Assembly (NCBI GenBank): GCA_947644195.1
Contig: CANRZB010000010.1
Coordinates: 1-64,000 of the forward strand
Source: an uncultured Clostridium sp.
Lineage (GTDB): Bacteria > Bacillota > Clostridia > Lachnospirales > Lachnospiraceae
DNA length: 64,000 nucleotides
Reading direction: 5' to 3'
Made by a program: the position numbers and the translations under genes. The notes beneath the pieces are model-generated. The model did not search any database. It had not been told where the DNA came from and saw only the letters and a list, made by a program, of their open reading frames with translations. Positions 1 through 9,454 of this stretch are shown here, piece by piece (the stretch's first letter is position 1; each line of letters begins with the position of its first letter).

Positions 1-492
1 ACAAGTACACGTGAAATTGCAAGAAGAGCTGGTGTCAGTTCGGGCTTGTTATTTCATTATTTTAGCAATAAAGAAAGTATTTATCTTGAACTGGTGAAGA
101 TTGGTGTCGAAGAGATGAAAATCAATACAGAAGTAGCAATGAAAGCACCTTGCGAATACCTTTTTCAAACCATCAAGAATGTATTTGAACAGCTAGAAAA
201 CAATCCCTCATTTGGGAAGATGTTTGTGTTTATGGATAATGTGCAATATACAATTGTTAATGATAAGGAAATAGAGTTACTTTTGAAATCAATAGATATT
301 TGTGGGCAGTGGATTCCAGTTATTTTAGAAGGGCAACAACGTGGCGAGTTTCGTGAGGGGAATCCTCATTCATTATGTGTCGCTGTTTTTGGTGGCATAC
401 AGGGAATTGCACAGGAAAAAGTCAGAATCCCCAACACGCCATTGCCAAAGATAGATTGGCTTATGGATATGATAGTTCGTCGTACCAAATAG
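1..492 (+). CDS. TetR/AcrR-family transcriptional regulator, 5'-truncated by the window edge
   Basis: The reading frame is open from base 1, so the true start lies upstream and the TTG at 46 used by the ORF track is not a start. The first residues, REIARRAGVSSGLLFHYFSNKE, match the second half of a TetR helix-turn-helix, with the typical G-LLFHYF-NKE recognition-helix signature. The remaining ~140 residues would be the ligand-binding and dimerisation domain, which is too variable to name a ligand. The serine hydrolase starts 80 bases downstream on the same strand and may be a target or co-transcribed. Family call is firm; the regulated genes are inferred. Confidence 0.85.
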   Translation, partial: TSTREIARRAGVSSGLLFHYFSNKESIYLELVKIGVEEMKINTEVAMKAPCEYLFQTIKNVFEQLENNPSFGKMFVFMDNVQYTIVNDKEIELLLKSIDICGQWIPVILEGQQRGEFREGNPHSLCVAVFGGIQGIAQEKVRIPNTPLPKIDWLMDMIVRRTK

Positions 493-571
493 CAAACGCA
501 TTTATCTTTAAGGAAGTATAAATTGAAAATATTACGGAAGGGTAAACGGAAAAAGATAACATGGTGATATT

Positions 572-1603
572 ATGAGAACAAAAAGTTATGACAATTTATT
601 TGATGAATATATTCAGACGAAAAAGATTTATGAGAGTGTAGTCTTAATTGAAAGAGGGAGTGGGGAAACTATATTCTCAAGGGCATACGGGGGGAAAACT
701 ATAGATAGTCCAATAATAGCAGCAAGCATAACAAAAATGTTTACTGCTGCATGTATTTTTATTCTCATTCAACGAGGTTATTTGACATGGAATGATAGTT
801 TGTTAGAGTTTTACGAACCTGCTTATCTAAAAGGATTGCATGTTTATAAAGGTAAAGATTATTCTTGTGAATTGAAAATATCGGATCTACTCTATCAGAC
901 AAGTGGATTGGCAGATATATATGAGGAGGGAAAAAACAGCATCAAAAAACAAGCCATAATTTCGGATGCATTTCTTACTTTTGACGAAAACATAGCTTTA
1001 ACGAAAGAAAAAAATGCTCATTTTCCACCTAATTATAAAAACAATGCCTACTATGCAGATATTAATTATAACATATTGGGCGATATTATTGAAAAAGTTA
1101 CAAAATGCTCATTGGAAAGGGTGTTTGATAAATACATATTTTCAAGAATAAATATGACTAAAACGTATCTGCCTGTTTCGGAAAAAGAATACATACCTAT
1201 GGTTTACTTTGCGGATAAACAGTTATATAGACCGCAATTTATAATGTGTAGTAAAGCGAGTGGCGGATGTATTACCTCTACAAGAGATTTGATGATATTT
1301 ATACGGGCGTTTTTCCAGGGGGAACTTTTTGACAAAAAAATTCTTGATTCAAAACTCTATAGAAAATTGCAACTATCTATGTTTCCTATCTATTATGGAA
1401 GCGGCTATATGAGAATAAAAATGGGTGGATTTTCCACTTCCTTTTTGGGGCAAGGTGATTTGATAGGTCATAGCGGATCAACAGGCTCATTTGCATTTTA
1501 TTATCCTAGCAAAGAGTTATTTTTTGTTGGGGATTTTAATCAAATGAAATGTCCTGCACTGCCTATCAGGTTTGTGATGCAACTTGCTATGTTTGCTCCA
1601 TAA
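572..1603 (+). CDS. Serine hydrolase of the beta-lactamase class C / D-alanyl-D-alanine carboxypeptidase-like family
   Basis: A 343-residue protein with the three motifs of the class-C serine hydrolase fold (Pfam Beta-lactamase): SITK (nucleophile Ser plus Lys) near residue 52, YNI inside YADINYNILG near 165 as the Tyr-x-Asn element, and HSGSTG near 298 in place of the KTG triad. No signal peptide is visible, so it may be cytoplasmic. In this family members can be esterases, peptidases or beta-lactamases and sequence alone does not decide. It follows the TetR fragment on the same strand and precedes the BlaI-controlled penicillin-binding protein region, which makes a cell-wall or beta-lactam link possible but unproven. 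Confidence 0.75.
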   Translation: MRTKSYDNLFDEYIQTKKIYESVVLIERGSGETIFSRAYGGKTIDSPIIAASITKMFTAACIFILIQRGYLTWNDSLLEFYEPAYLKGLHVYKGKDYSCELKISDLLYQTSGLADIYEEGKNSIKKQAIISDAFLTFDENIALTKEKNAHFPPNYKNNAYYADINYNILGDIIEKVTKCSLERVFDKYIFSRINMTKTYLPVSEKEYIPMVYFADKQLYRPQFIMCSKASGGCITSTRDLMIFIRAFFQGELFDKKILDSKLYRKLQLSMFPIYYGSGYMRIKMGGFSTSFLGQGDLIGHSGSTGSFAFYYPSKELFFVGDFNQMKCPALPIRFVMQLAMFAP

Positions 1604-1674
1604 AAATAATGAGGTAATAACAAGGTAAGTGATTTTCGATCTGTGTTAGGAGGGAGAGATGGTGAAAAAATTGC

Positions 1675-1703
1675 TTGACATATTATTCCTACAAGTGTAA
1701 TAT
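1675..1703 (+). promoter_or_regulatory. Promoter with overlapping BlaI/MecI-type operator ahead of the PBP gene
   Basis: TTGACA at 1675-1680 and TAATAT at 1698-1703 are separated by exactly 17 bases. The perfect dyad TACAAGTGTA at 1690-1699 runs into the -10 box. TACA-NN-TGTA is the core recognised by BlaI/MecI repressors, so binding would block polymerase. A related site sits at 1740 and another at the blaI promoter. Confidence 0.75.
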
Positions 1704-1739
1704 TAAAAAAGTAGTTCAAATTTTTTTGCCATCAAATCC

Positions 1740-1753
1740 TACGTCTGTAATAT
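1740..1753 (+). promoter_or_regulatory. Second BlaI/MecI-type operator upstream of the PBP gene
   Basis: TACGTCTGTA at 1740-1749, followed by TAATAT-like sequence, matches the 1690 site (TACR-NN-TGTAATAT) with the same flank. A weak -35 (TTGCCA at 1726) could make it a second promoter. The 289-base gap between the hydrolase and the PBP holds both sites and no supported gene. Confidence 0.6.
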
Positions 1754-1892
1754 TTAGAAGAGCAAAAGAAAAGGAGTGATTTCTAAATCCAGTGTGTTCT
1801 TTGGATGAATTTTGAATAATGCAAAATAACGGCTTAAATGCTTTCTACAGATGGCAATGATTTGCAAACAATAGTACAAAGAGAGGTTCCGT

Positions 1893-4022
1893 ATGAAACA
1901 TAAATTTAATAGAAGATCAAAAAAAAGATTTTCTCGGGTTTTTCTTATAACGATGTTCCTTTGTGTAGCAATTTTGTTATGTTTCATGTTAGTAGCAAGG
2001 GAAATTAGGAACAGGGAAATGAGAAAAAATCCAGAACAGATTTTACAGCAAAGTTTGCTTGTTTATATGAATTATATTTCTGAGCAAAGATATGATGACA
2101 TGTATGAAATGTTGACTGAGGGAAGCAGAAAAACCATTAGTAAGAAAGAGTTTGTAAGCCGAAATTCTGCAATCTATAAAGGAATGGAAATGGAAAATAT
2201 GATTGTAGATATTACTGGATATGATCAGGAAAAGTTAACGGTGAAGTACAATACCTCTTTTGATACCGTTGCAGGAAATATCAACTTTGAAAATGAAGCA
2301 AGTTTTTGGGAGGAAGATGGTGCCTACAAAATAATATGGAATGATTCTATGATTTTTCCAGAACTACGTTCCCAGGATAAGGTCAGAGTTTCTACCGTTC
2401 CGGCAGAGAGAGGGGAACTATTAGATCGAAATGGACGGGTGCTTGCGGGAAAGGGATTGGCGTCTTCGGTTGGAATCATTCCAGGTAAGCTGGGAAACCC
2501 AAAAAAGGCAATAAAAAGGATTGCAAAACTACTGGGAATGAAATCAAAAGAAATAGAAAAAGAATTATCTGCAAAGTGGGTGCGGGATGATTCTTTGGTG
2601 CCAATAAAAACGCTTCCCAAAGTACGAGAAACAGATTTGCGTGTTGCCAATCCGGATAAAGAGGTGTTAAAAGAACAGGATCGCCAGGATAAATTATTAC
2701 ATATAGCAGGCGTTATGATTTCCGATACGGAAATTCGAGAGTACCCCATGAAAGAGGCGGCTGCCCATTTGATTGGCTACGTACAGAATGTGACGGCAGA
2801 GGATTTGGAGGAACATGCAGGTGAGGGATATACAAGCAGTAGTGTCATAGGAAAGACCGGGATGGAAGGACTGTTTGAAAAGGAGTTAAAAGGAAGAAAT
2901 GGGTGCAGAATCTATATTATCAATGCAGAAGGGAAAGAAACAGAAGAATTAGGCTGTATTCCTGTGCAAAATGGCAAAGATATTAAACTGACAATTGATG
3001 CGGATCTTCAATCCTGGCTGTACGATAGTTTCAAAACGGACAAAAGCTGCTCGGTTTCTATCAACCCTTTTACGGGAGAAGTATTAGCGTTAGTCAGTAC
3101 CCCATCCTATGATAATAATGCTTTTATCATGGGGATGTCCGGGAAACAGTGGAAGTTATTAAATGAGGATGATAAGAAACCTCTATATAACCGTTTTCGG
3201 CAGGTATGGTGCCCCGGCTCCAGCTTCAAGCCGATCACAGCAGCGATTGGACTACAGTCCGGGGCAATTGACCCGATGGAAGATTTTGGAGGGGAAGGAC
3301 ATAGCTGGCAAAAGGACAAGTCGTGGGGAACATATCATGTTACGACGCTTCACACCTATCAGCCGGTAATCTTAGAAAATGCATTGATTTATTCGGATAA
3401 TATTTATTTTGCAAAAGCAGCTTTGAAAATTGGCTCGGAAGAAATGGAACGGGCTTTATCCGAAATGGGCTTCCCTGGGGAACTGCCATTTGAAATAAAA
3501 ATGGGAAAATCCAGTTATTCCAATACGGAGCATATAGAGAGCGAGATACAACTAGCGGATAGTGGGTACGGTCAGGGACAAATTTTAGTCAATCCATTGC
3601 ATTTGGCATGTATTTATACTTCCTTTTGCAATCAAGGCAATATGATCAAACCTTATCTGCTCTATCAGGAGGATGCAAAAGCGAATAAATGGATATCCGG
3701 TGCGTTTTCCCAAGAGGTGGCAAAAAGAGTGTTAGATGGAATAACAAAAGTAGTAAATCAGCCGCATGGCACGGGATATGCAATACATCGGAAAGATGTT
3801 CTCTTGGCGGGAAAGACAGGAACGGCAGAAATAAAAGACTCAAAAGAAGATACCTCTGGAACGGAATTAGGATGGTTTACTGTTTTAACTCCCGATAGAA
3901 AGGAGAAGAAGGCAATTCTGGTGGTAAGTATGGTGGAAGATGTCAAGGAACGCGGAGGAAGTGGCTACGTTATCAGAAAAGACAAACCTGTTTTAGAAAA
4001 ATGGTTTCGTGAAGATCCGTGA
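1893..4022 (+). CDS. PBP2a-like penicillin-binding transpeptidase with N-terminal NTF2-like (MecA-type) domain
   Basis: A 709-residue class B penicillin-binding protein that would cross-link peptidoglycan outside the membrane. A single N-terminal transmembrane anchor (about residues 15-37) is followed by an NTF2-like domain (about 45-150, ending FWEEDGAYKIIWNDS), a PBP dimerisation region beginning ERGELLDRNGRVLA, and the transpeptidase domain. Its catalytic motifs are SSFK near 443, SDN near 500 and KTGT near 640. The domain order is that of MecA/PBP2a and enterococcal PBP5, which are low-affinity beta-lactam targets. ATG at 1893 has AGAGAGG upstream. Two BlaI-type operators precede it, so induction by beta-lactams through BlaR1/BlaI is likely. 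Low drug affinity is inferred, not seen. Confidence 0.9.
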   Translation: MKHKFNRRSKKRFSRVFLITMFLCVAILLCFMLVAREIRNREMRKNPEQILQQSLLVYMNYISEQRYDDMYEMLTEGSRKTISKKEFVSRNSAIYKGMEMENMIVDITGYDQEKLTVKYNTSFDTVAGNINFENEASFWEEDGAYKIIWNDSMIFPELRSQDKVRVSTVPAERGELLDRNGRVLAGKGLASSVGIIPGKLGNPKKAIKRIAKLLGMKSKEIEKELSAKWVRDDSLVPIKTLPKVRETDLRVANPDKEVLKEQDRQDKLLHIAGVMISDTEIREYPMKEAAAHLIGYVQNVTAEDLEEHAGEGYTSSSVIGKTGMEGLFEKELKGRNGCRIYIINAEGKETEELGCIPVQNGKDIKLTIDADLQSWLYDSFKTDKSCSVSINPFTGEVLALVSTPSYDNNAFIMGMSGKQWKLLNEDDKKPLYNRFRQVWCPGSSFKPITAAIGLQSGAIDPMEDFGGEGHSWQKDKSWGTYHVTTLHTYQPVILENALIYSDNIYFAKAALKIGSEEMERALSEMGFPGELPFEIKMGKSSYSNTEHIESEIQLADSGYGQGQILVNPLHLACIYTSFCNQGNMIKPYLLYQEDAKANKWISGAFSQEVAKRVLDGITKVVNQPHGTGYAIHRKDVLLAGKTGTAEIKDSKEDTSGTELGWFTVLTPDRKEKKAILVVSMVEDVKERGGSGYVIRKDKPVLEKWFREDP

Positions 4023-4063
4023 CAAAAAAGGGACAGGTCCAGGAAGGGAGGTTTCGAATTATT

Positions 4064-5377
4064 ATGAAGCGTTTGGCTTTTTGTATGATTATATGCAGTA
4101 TGATTTTTTGTTCCTGCACAAAAGAAGAGAAAAGAACGGAAAGGAAAAAAGAGCCAGAAAAGGAAGTAATAGAAGAAAAAGCAGAAAATACAGTGAAAAA
4201 TACAATAGATAATGCAATAGAAAATGCAATAGAAAATACCTTGGAAGATACAGAGCAGCCTATAGTAATGGAATCTGAGATGGAAAAAGGTTATGATCTT
4301 CCGATATCAGATCAGGACAGGAACGAAGCGGAACAGGAATCCGACGGGATCATGGGGCTGCTTACGGATATTTATAAACATGCAGAGAAAGGAAACTCTT
4401 CTAATGTTGTTTTGCATAGTAAAGTTATGGAGAAAATGACGAGGATCATCAAGAAACAGGGTTATCCGGTCATCCGTTCCGAGAGATACTCTAATATGGA
4501 AAATTATCAAAAAGTGGAACGGTTTTTATCAGATGCAGCATTAGGAAAGAAAAGCGCTATTGTTATTTATAGAGTACATACAGATGGCGGGATTGGCAGA
4601 GAAAAATATGTTTATGATGGCAAAGATATGTACCTTTTGGCGTCAAACATGATCTGGGACGATGATGATAAGCCCTGCATGTCATTTATATCCTATACAA
4701 GAATAAAAGAATGGAGGTATTCGAAGCGGGGATGGTTTTGTTATGAATTGTGCGTGCCGGAGTATCCAGAAGTGACGGAAATGGTAGATGGGTGTTGCTT
4801 AATCCGTATCAAGCCAAGGAGCGGAAAGAAACGCAGGCTTTCAAAACAATGTGTCCAGGGTTTGGGATATCAGGGAAATAATCTCTTATGTTCTAATTGG
4901 GATGAGAATCATATGGAAAAGTTAGATTATAATGGATTATATGAGTATTTTTATGAAATGAAATATAAGAAAAAATATAATAGTAAAAAATATTCGAATG
5001 GGATACCAAAAGATTCATTTGAAAGTCTGATGATGGAATATCTTGCTGTCACTCCTGAGATGATACAGAAGTACGCAGTATTTGATAAAAAGAAGGGAAC
5101 CTATCTGTGGCAAAGGTTAGGATGTTTTAATTATGCCCCGGATTATTTTGGAACATCCATTCCAGAAGTGACCAGGATACAGGAAAACTCGGATGGAACA
5201 ATGACCCTGACGGTAGATGCCGTATGTGAAATGGTACTGTGTGATGAGGCAGTTATTACGCATGAATTAACGGTACGATTTGCAGAAGATGGCAGTTTTC
5301 GGTATTTAGGCAATAAAATTTTGGATGAAGGCATGAAAGAAATCCCTCCGTATCAGCACCGACTGGAAGATCAATAA
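4064..5377 (+). CDS. Putative lipoprotein of unknown function, in the PBP transcription unit
   Basis: The ORF track starts at a GTG overlapping the PBP stop, but ATG 4064 has GGGAGG about 9 bases upstream and gives a credible lipoprotein signal (basic start, hydrophobic stretch, FCSC). The product is about 437 residues: a Lys/Glu-rich linker with repeated ENAIENT-type segments at residues 20-70, then a globular part I do not recognise. It starts 41 bases after the PBP and ends in a 7-base convergent overlap with blaR1, so it belongs to the beta-lactam module by position. Function unknown; a role in sensing or in assisting the PBP is only a guess. Confidence 0.75.
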   Translation: MKRLAFCMIICSMIFCSCTKEEKRTERKKEPEKEVIEEKAENTVKNTIDNAIENAIENTLEDTEQPIVMESEMEKGYDLPISDQDRNEAEQESDGIMGLLTDIYKHAEKGNSSNVVLHSKVMEKMTRIIKKQGYPVIRSERYSNMENYQKVERFLSDAALGKKSAIVIYRVHTDGGIGREKYVYDGKDMYLLASNMIWDDDDKPCMSFISYTRIKEWRYSKRGWFCYELCVPEYPEVTEMVDGCCLIRIKPRSGKKRRLSKQCVQGLGYQGNNLLCSNWDENHMEKLDYNGLYEYFYEMKYKKKYNSKKYSNGIPKDSFESLMMEYLAVTPEMIQKYAVFDKKKGTYLWQRLGCFNYAPDYFGTSIPEVTRIQENSDGTMTLTVDAVCEMVLCDEAVITHELTVRFAEDGSFRYLGNKILDEGMKEIPPYQHRLEDQ

Positions 5378-7194
5378 CCACGGAAACGGGATTGATCCCA
5401 AAGTCCCATGTCCGATAAAATGGACAGGGAGATCTCTGTGGCAACGCTTCCGTTAGCGTTAGAAACACCTTGAATGTTAGTCGCAAAATAGTAGACATGG
5501 CCGGATTTTTCAATGTATCCGATAAACCAACCATTGGTATCCTGTCCATCTACTCTGCCAGTTCCGGTTTTGCCGGAAAGAGTGCCGTTTGGTGAACGGG
5601 ATAAGAGAATGGAATCTTTGACGGCATTGATATTATCATAGGAAAATCCAAAATCATTATGATAAAATTTTTTCAATAATTCGACTTGTTCTAGCGGAGA
5701 AATCTTCAGAGAAAAATCGGTCCAGTATAAATCCATATCATTGCCGATTTGTTGATTCCCATAACCGATCTCTTGTAAAAATGATTTAACGTGCTTCCAT
5801 CCTACTTTATGATCAATCGTCTGAAAATACCAGTTGACTGATGAACGCATGGCGGAACTTAAATCCTGATCAGCTTTCCAGGCATCGAAAGGATAATCTT
5901 CGCCATTCCAGGCCAGCTTAGAATGTTCCGGTGAAATAATACCAGATTCTAAGCCAAGCAGGGCATCGTATATTTTATAGGTGGAATTTGGCGTAATTTG
6001 CTCCAAGGCTGCTTCTTTATGATAGATGGTCCAAGCATTTTTGCCGCTATCGTATAAAACAAAGCTGCCTTGATATCCTTTAAATTGAGAACGGAAATCT
6101 TGATAAATGATCCTTTTGCCTTCTTCATGAAAGGAATATGTATTCTGTCCGGTTGCATAGGTTGGCAGAACGGGTATTAATACAAGAAAGATTGCTAAGA
6201 TAAAAATACAGGCAAGACGGCTCTGCATTTTTTGGGGTCGAGTTTCTTTTTTGTAGTTTGCAATATTTAAAATTCTCCTTCTGATTTGTTTCCTGTTTCC
6301 GCCGATACCGGCGACAAAGGGAAAGGAAGAAACAGAGTGATTTTTTCTGGATATCTTTTCTGCAAAGTTAATCAGGGTATTACCATAATTTTCAAACTCT
6401 GTTTCCGGTAGCATTTGCAGAACCGAAGAATCACAGGCAAGTTCACGCTCACATTTCATTTCTTTCAAAGCATACCAGACAAAAGGGTTGAACCAGTACA
6501 CGATCCCGGCAAGGATAATCAACTGATTTACAGCCATGTCTTTATGTTTCAAGTGCTGTAATTCATGGTATATCATAAGCCGTATACTGGCAGCATGCTC
6601 ATCCGAGATTGTGTGGATTGGAAGAAAAATACGGGGTTTCAGGAAACCGACAATCGCAGGAGACTTTAGATAGGCGGTGCTATATACGGGAATGTCTACG
6701 TGGATTCCCGTTTCCCTTAAACATTCATAATATAGATTTCTGATTTTACGATTTTGCAGAGGAAGTGATGATTTGATGATTTTATGCAGATGCAATGAGG
6801 ATCTTATCAGGAATACTATCATGATAAAGATTCCGATAAACCATAGGAGACACAATAGATTGCCCACTGCTGACGGTGCCCTATGACTGACAGATATGGC
6901 AAAATCATTGACTTGCTTTGAAGTGTCGGCAAGGTAGGAGGTGGACAGTTCCTGGGGGGTAGGGTTCGTTTCCTCTGTGAAAGTACCTGCTATAACATTA
7001 AGCCATGTAAATACGGGGAAAGAACGAATCGGAAGGAACGGAAGCATCAAAAGAGCAAATAAAAGAAAACTAAGATGATATTGCATCCGATGGGATATCT
7101 TGGTTTGAAGTGCTTTTTTGGTGGTAAAAAGGATGAAGATAATACCACTAATAAAGAGGTTGCAAATAAAAAAGTATATTACAAAATTAGTCAT
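5371..7194 (-). CDS. blaR1: BlaR1/MecR1-family beta-lactam sensor-transducer
   Basis: The start is placed at ATG 7194 (MTNFVIYFF), which has GAGGGA upstream; the track's longer ORF reads into blaI. The 607-residue product has four or so N-terminal membrane segments around an M56 metalloprotease domain with the zinc motif HELQH near residue 210. A further membrane segment near 330 leads to an extracellular penicillin-binding sensor domain with STYK near 403, SVN near 447 and KTGTG near 540. In this family acylation of the sensor serine by a beta-lactam activates the protease and relieves BlaI repression. It lies 31 bases after blaI on the same strand, as in classical bla/mec operons. Confidence 0.92.
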   Translation of the reverse strand: MTNFVIYFFICNLFISGIIFILFTTKKALQTKISHRMQYHLSFLLFALLMLPFLPIRSFPVFTWLNVIAGTFTEETNPTPQELSTSYLADTSKQVNDFAISVSHRAPSAVGNLLCLLWFIGIFIMIVFLIRSSLHLHKIIKSSLPLQNRKIRNLYYECLRETGIHVDIPVYSTAYLKSPAIVGFLKPRIFLPIHTISDEHAASIRLMIYHELQHLKHKDMAVNQLIILAGIVYWFNPFVWYALKEMKCERELACDSSVLQMLPETEFENYGNTLINFAEKISRKNHSVSSFPFVAGIGGNRKQIRRRILNIANYKKETRPQKMQSRLACIFILAIFLVLIPVLPTYATGQNTYSFHEEGKRIIYQDFRSQFKGYQGSFVLYDSGKNAWTIYHKEAALEQITPNSTYKIYDALLGLESGIISPEHSKLAWNGEDYPFDAWKADQDLSSAMRSSVNWYFQTIDHKVGWKHVKSFLQEIGYGNQQIGNDMDLYWTDFSLKISPLEQVELLKKFYHNDFGFSYDNINAVKDSILLSRSPNGTLSGKTGTGRVDGQDTNGWFIGYIEKSGHVYYFATNIQGVSNANGSVATEISLSILSDMGLWDQSRFRGY

Positions 7195-7225
7195 TCTATT
7201 TCCCTCATTTCTTACATACTTTTTT

Positions 7226-7618
7226 TCAGTGCTCTTTTTCCTTGTTATGAAAACGGTCGGAAAGCAGGGAACGTAAACTTTGGATTTCTGATTCAGACAG
7301 CCGATCATTTTCGATAAAAGAGGATAGCATAGCAGTGATGTTTCCACCATAAAAACGATCCAGAAAAGATTTGCTCTCCTGACCGATATAATCACATTCC
7401 TGTATCAAAGGAGTATATACAAACACCCGGCTTTCCTTTTCATAAGCCAGTACGCCTTTGTTTACCAGACGTTTGATTAAGGTTTGTATTGTTTTAGGGC
7501 TCCATGAGGATGTCGCTAAAAGTTTTTCTGTGATTTCGTTCGTGTTAATCGGTGCATATTTCCATACAATTTTCATTACTTCATATTCAGCTTCAGAAAT
7601 CTGTGGCAAAGTAGGCAT
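7226..7618 (-). CDS. blaI: BlaI/MecI/CopY-family transcriptional repressor
   Basis: A 130-residue winged-helix repressor. The opening ISEAEYEVMKIVWKYAPINTNEI and the following WSPKTIQTLIKRLVNKGVL are diagnostic of the Penicillinase repressor family; the C-terminal third is the dimerisation segment that BlaR1 signalling inactivates. It is the first gene of a blaI-blaR1 operon divergent from the PBP unit. Operator-like dyads are present at its own promoter and at 1690/1740, so it probably represses both units. The start at 7618 is supported by GGAGGTG on the minus strand just upstream. Confidence 0.93.
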   Translation of the reverse strand: MPTLPQISEAEYEVMKIVWKYAPINTNEITEKLLATSSWSPKTIQTLIKRLVNKGVLAYEKESRVFVYTPLIQECDYIGQESKSFLDRFYGGNITAMLSSFIENDRLSESEIQSLRSLLSDRFHNKEKEH

Positions 7619-7642
7619 GATGGCACCTCCGCTCCTAATTCT

Positions 7643-7689
7643 TACGAGTGTAATATAGATAGTATAAGTCTCCAGCCGTAATATGTCAA
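7643..7689 (-). promoter_or_regulatory. blaI promoter with BlaI-type operator
   Basis: On the minus strand TTGACA (7689-7684) and TATACT (7666-7661) are spaced by exactly 17 bases. The dyad TACACTCGTA (7652-7643) covers the expected transcription start. A further half-site-like TACGGC occurs inside the spacer. The same TACR-NN-TGTA core is found twice before the PBP gene, which supports one shared regulon. Confidence 0.75.
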
Positions 7690-7810
7690 AGCTAAAAATG
7701 CCATTCTTAAGAAATCTTAAGAAATTCCCTACCTGAATCTTAAAATTTTTTTTGTATTCTATTCCTGACGAAGGAAGTTAAAAGCTTTACCATAGAGAAG
7801 GAGGGGGCTT

Positions 7811-9424
7811 ATGCAAAGAAAAGAGAAAACGAACGGGAAAAGAGCAGAGAGTGTGATACGGGGGTTGTTGATTCTGGCTATAGCAGCGGCACTGTGTCTG
7901 TGGAAAGGCAATGTGTGCCAGGCGGAGGCAGATGCACAAAATGCAGAGTTCTATTATACGTTTGACCAGACGACAGGAACACTGAGCTTTTATGGGACTG
8001 GCATGTTGGGGCAGGGAACAGGAATCGTTTCTGAGGATTCTAATTATCGGTATTATGCCTACGACAGTTTTTATGGTTTCGATCTAGTAGAAAAGGGCTG
8101 GCGTACAAAAATTAAAGCAGACCAGGTTCGCAAAGTTGTGATAGGGAATGGCATCACAGGCATTTATCGAAATTTTTTCCAGTCACTGCCGAATCTAGAA
8201 ACGGTGGAACTTGGGTCCGGTGTCTGTGAAATTCAGGAGTATGCGTTTCTACTCTGTCCATCCATTCGGACCATTACTTTGGATTCTTCAAATTCCAGCC
8301 TTAAGGTTGTAGACCGGGGAATCTACAGTCAGGATGGCAAAAAACTTTATGCGTATCCGGTAGCGGACAGTAGTCCGGTCAAAATTGCTCCGGGAACGAA
8401 GACATGTAATCCCTGCGTGTTTGCTGACGGTAAAATGGAAGTAGTTACTATACCGGCATCTATGACAACCTTGAGTTCGGGGATGTTCCTGCGATGTGGA
8501 AACCTGAAGACCGTTCACTTTGAAAAAAATTCCCAGTGTAAAAAGACCGAGTACCAGGGAATGTGCTATGGCGCTTTTGAGAAGTGTGGAAATTTACAAA
8601 AGGTAAAATTTGGAGAGTGTTTGGAAACGCTAGCTCCAGCTACATTCAAGGATTGTTCGAGCTTAAAAGAAATCTATTTGGGTAAGGCATTTCGTGGATT
8701 TGATTCATGGTCTGTTGGTAAAGTTACGAAAAGATTTTTAAGTTACGAAAGTGAATATACTGACATAGCATTTCCAGCCTTGGAGAAGATTCGGATTGCG
8801 AAAGAAAATAAGGTGTATCAAACGAAAAACAATGTAGTTTTTTCCAAAGATGGTAAGAAATTGTATTGTTATCCAACTTGTCGAAAGGGGAAATTTTACC
8901 AGGTACCTCCATCTGTCACGGTAATAGAAGCTCATGCTTTTTCAAAAAATCAGACCTTGCGGTCTGTCCACACTGGTAAAAATACGACAAAAATTTTCTG
9001 GTATGCATTTTCCAGTTCTAAAAAACTATCAAAAGTGGTCTTTGGCAAAAAAATAAAAAGGTTAGAAAGATATGCCTTCGCTTTTTGCAAGAATCTAAAA
9101 ACGGCAAAAAATCTGGAGTATGTTAAAGAAATTTATGATGGTGCGCTGCATCGGACTCAGATCTATTTAATTACCGCAGATATCAGGGATCTTACCTATG
9201 GTACCATTGGAATGAATATGACCCTGTACTTACCGGCGTCAAAGCAGAAGTTTCATTGGAAAATTTTGTCAGGAAAGGACAAGATAAAAGTGGTAAAGAG
9301 GTATCCAAATTCCAATCGGATCACCCTTCGGATAAAAAAGAAAGGGAAGGTTAAAATTCAAGCCGTGGCAGGGCGGAAAAAATGGACGTGCTTGTTATTA
9401 AATGACAGGTATCAATACGATTGA
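7811..9424 (+). CDS. Secreted BspA-type leucine-rich-repeat protein, copy 1
   Basis: A 537-residue exported protein. Basic N-terminus, hydrophobic core LLILAIAAALCLW and a cleavage region around QAEA form a signal peptide. The body has LRR_5/BspA-type repeats such as VTIPASMTTLSSGMFLRCGNL and LETLAPATFKDCSSLKEIYLG between about residues 100 and 450. The last ~70 residues are a lysine-rich beta domain resembling a bacterial Ig-like fold. No sortase motif or membrane anchor is seen. BspA-type repeats usually act in surface binding; the ligand here is unknown. RBS GGAGGGGG precedes the ATG. It is paralogous to the next gene, which starts 30 bases after its stop. Confidence 0.85.
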   Translation: MQRKEKTNGKRAESVIRGLLILAIAAALCLWKGNVCQAEADAQNAEFYYTFDQTTGTLSFYGTGMLGQGTGIVSEDSNYRYYAYDSFYGFDLVEKGWRTKIKADQVRKVVIGNGITGIYRNFFQSLPNLETVELGSGVCEIQEYAFLLCPSIRTITLDSSNSSLKVVDRGIYSQDGKKLYAYPVADSSPVKIAPGTKTCNPCVFADGKMEVVTIPASMTTLSSGMFLRCGNLKTVHFEKNSQCKKTEYQGMCYGAFEKCGNLQKVKFGECLETLAPATFKDCSSLKEIYLGKAFRGFDSWSVGKVTKRFLSYESEYTDIAFPALEKIRIAKENKVYQTKNNVVFSKDGKKLYCYPTCRKGKFYQVPPSVTVIEAHAFSKNQTLRSVHTGKNTTKIFWYAFSSSKKLSKVVFGKKIKRLERYAFAFCKNLKTAKNLEYVKEIYDGALHRTQIYLITADIRDLTYGTIGMNMTLYLPASKQKFHWKILSGKDKIKVVKRYPNSNRITLRIKKKGKVKIQAVAGRKKWTCLLLNDRYQYD

Positions 9425-9454
9425 TGCGTTTTACCATAGAGAAGGAGAGGGCTT

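Noticed and set aside
1659-1700. 14-codon frame with strong AGGAGG site (MVKKLLDILFLQV) ending in the BlaI operator
   Set aside because: It overlaps the promoter and stops inside the operator. It may be the stub of a gene cut by insertion of the bla module, but nothing supports an expressed peptide.
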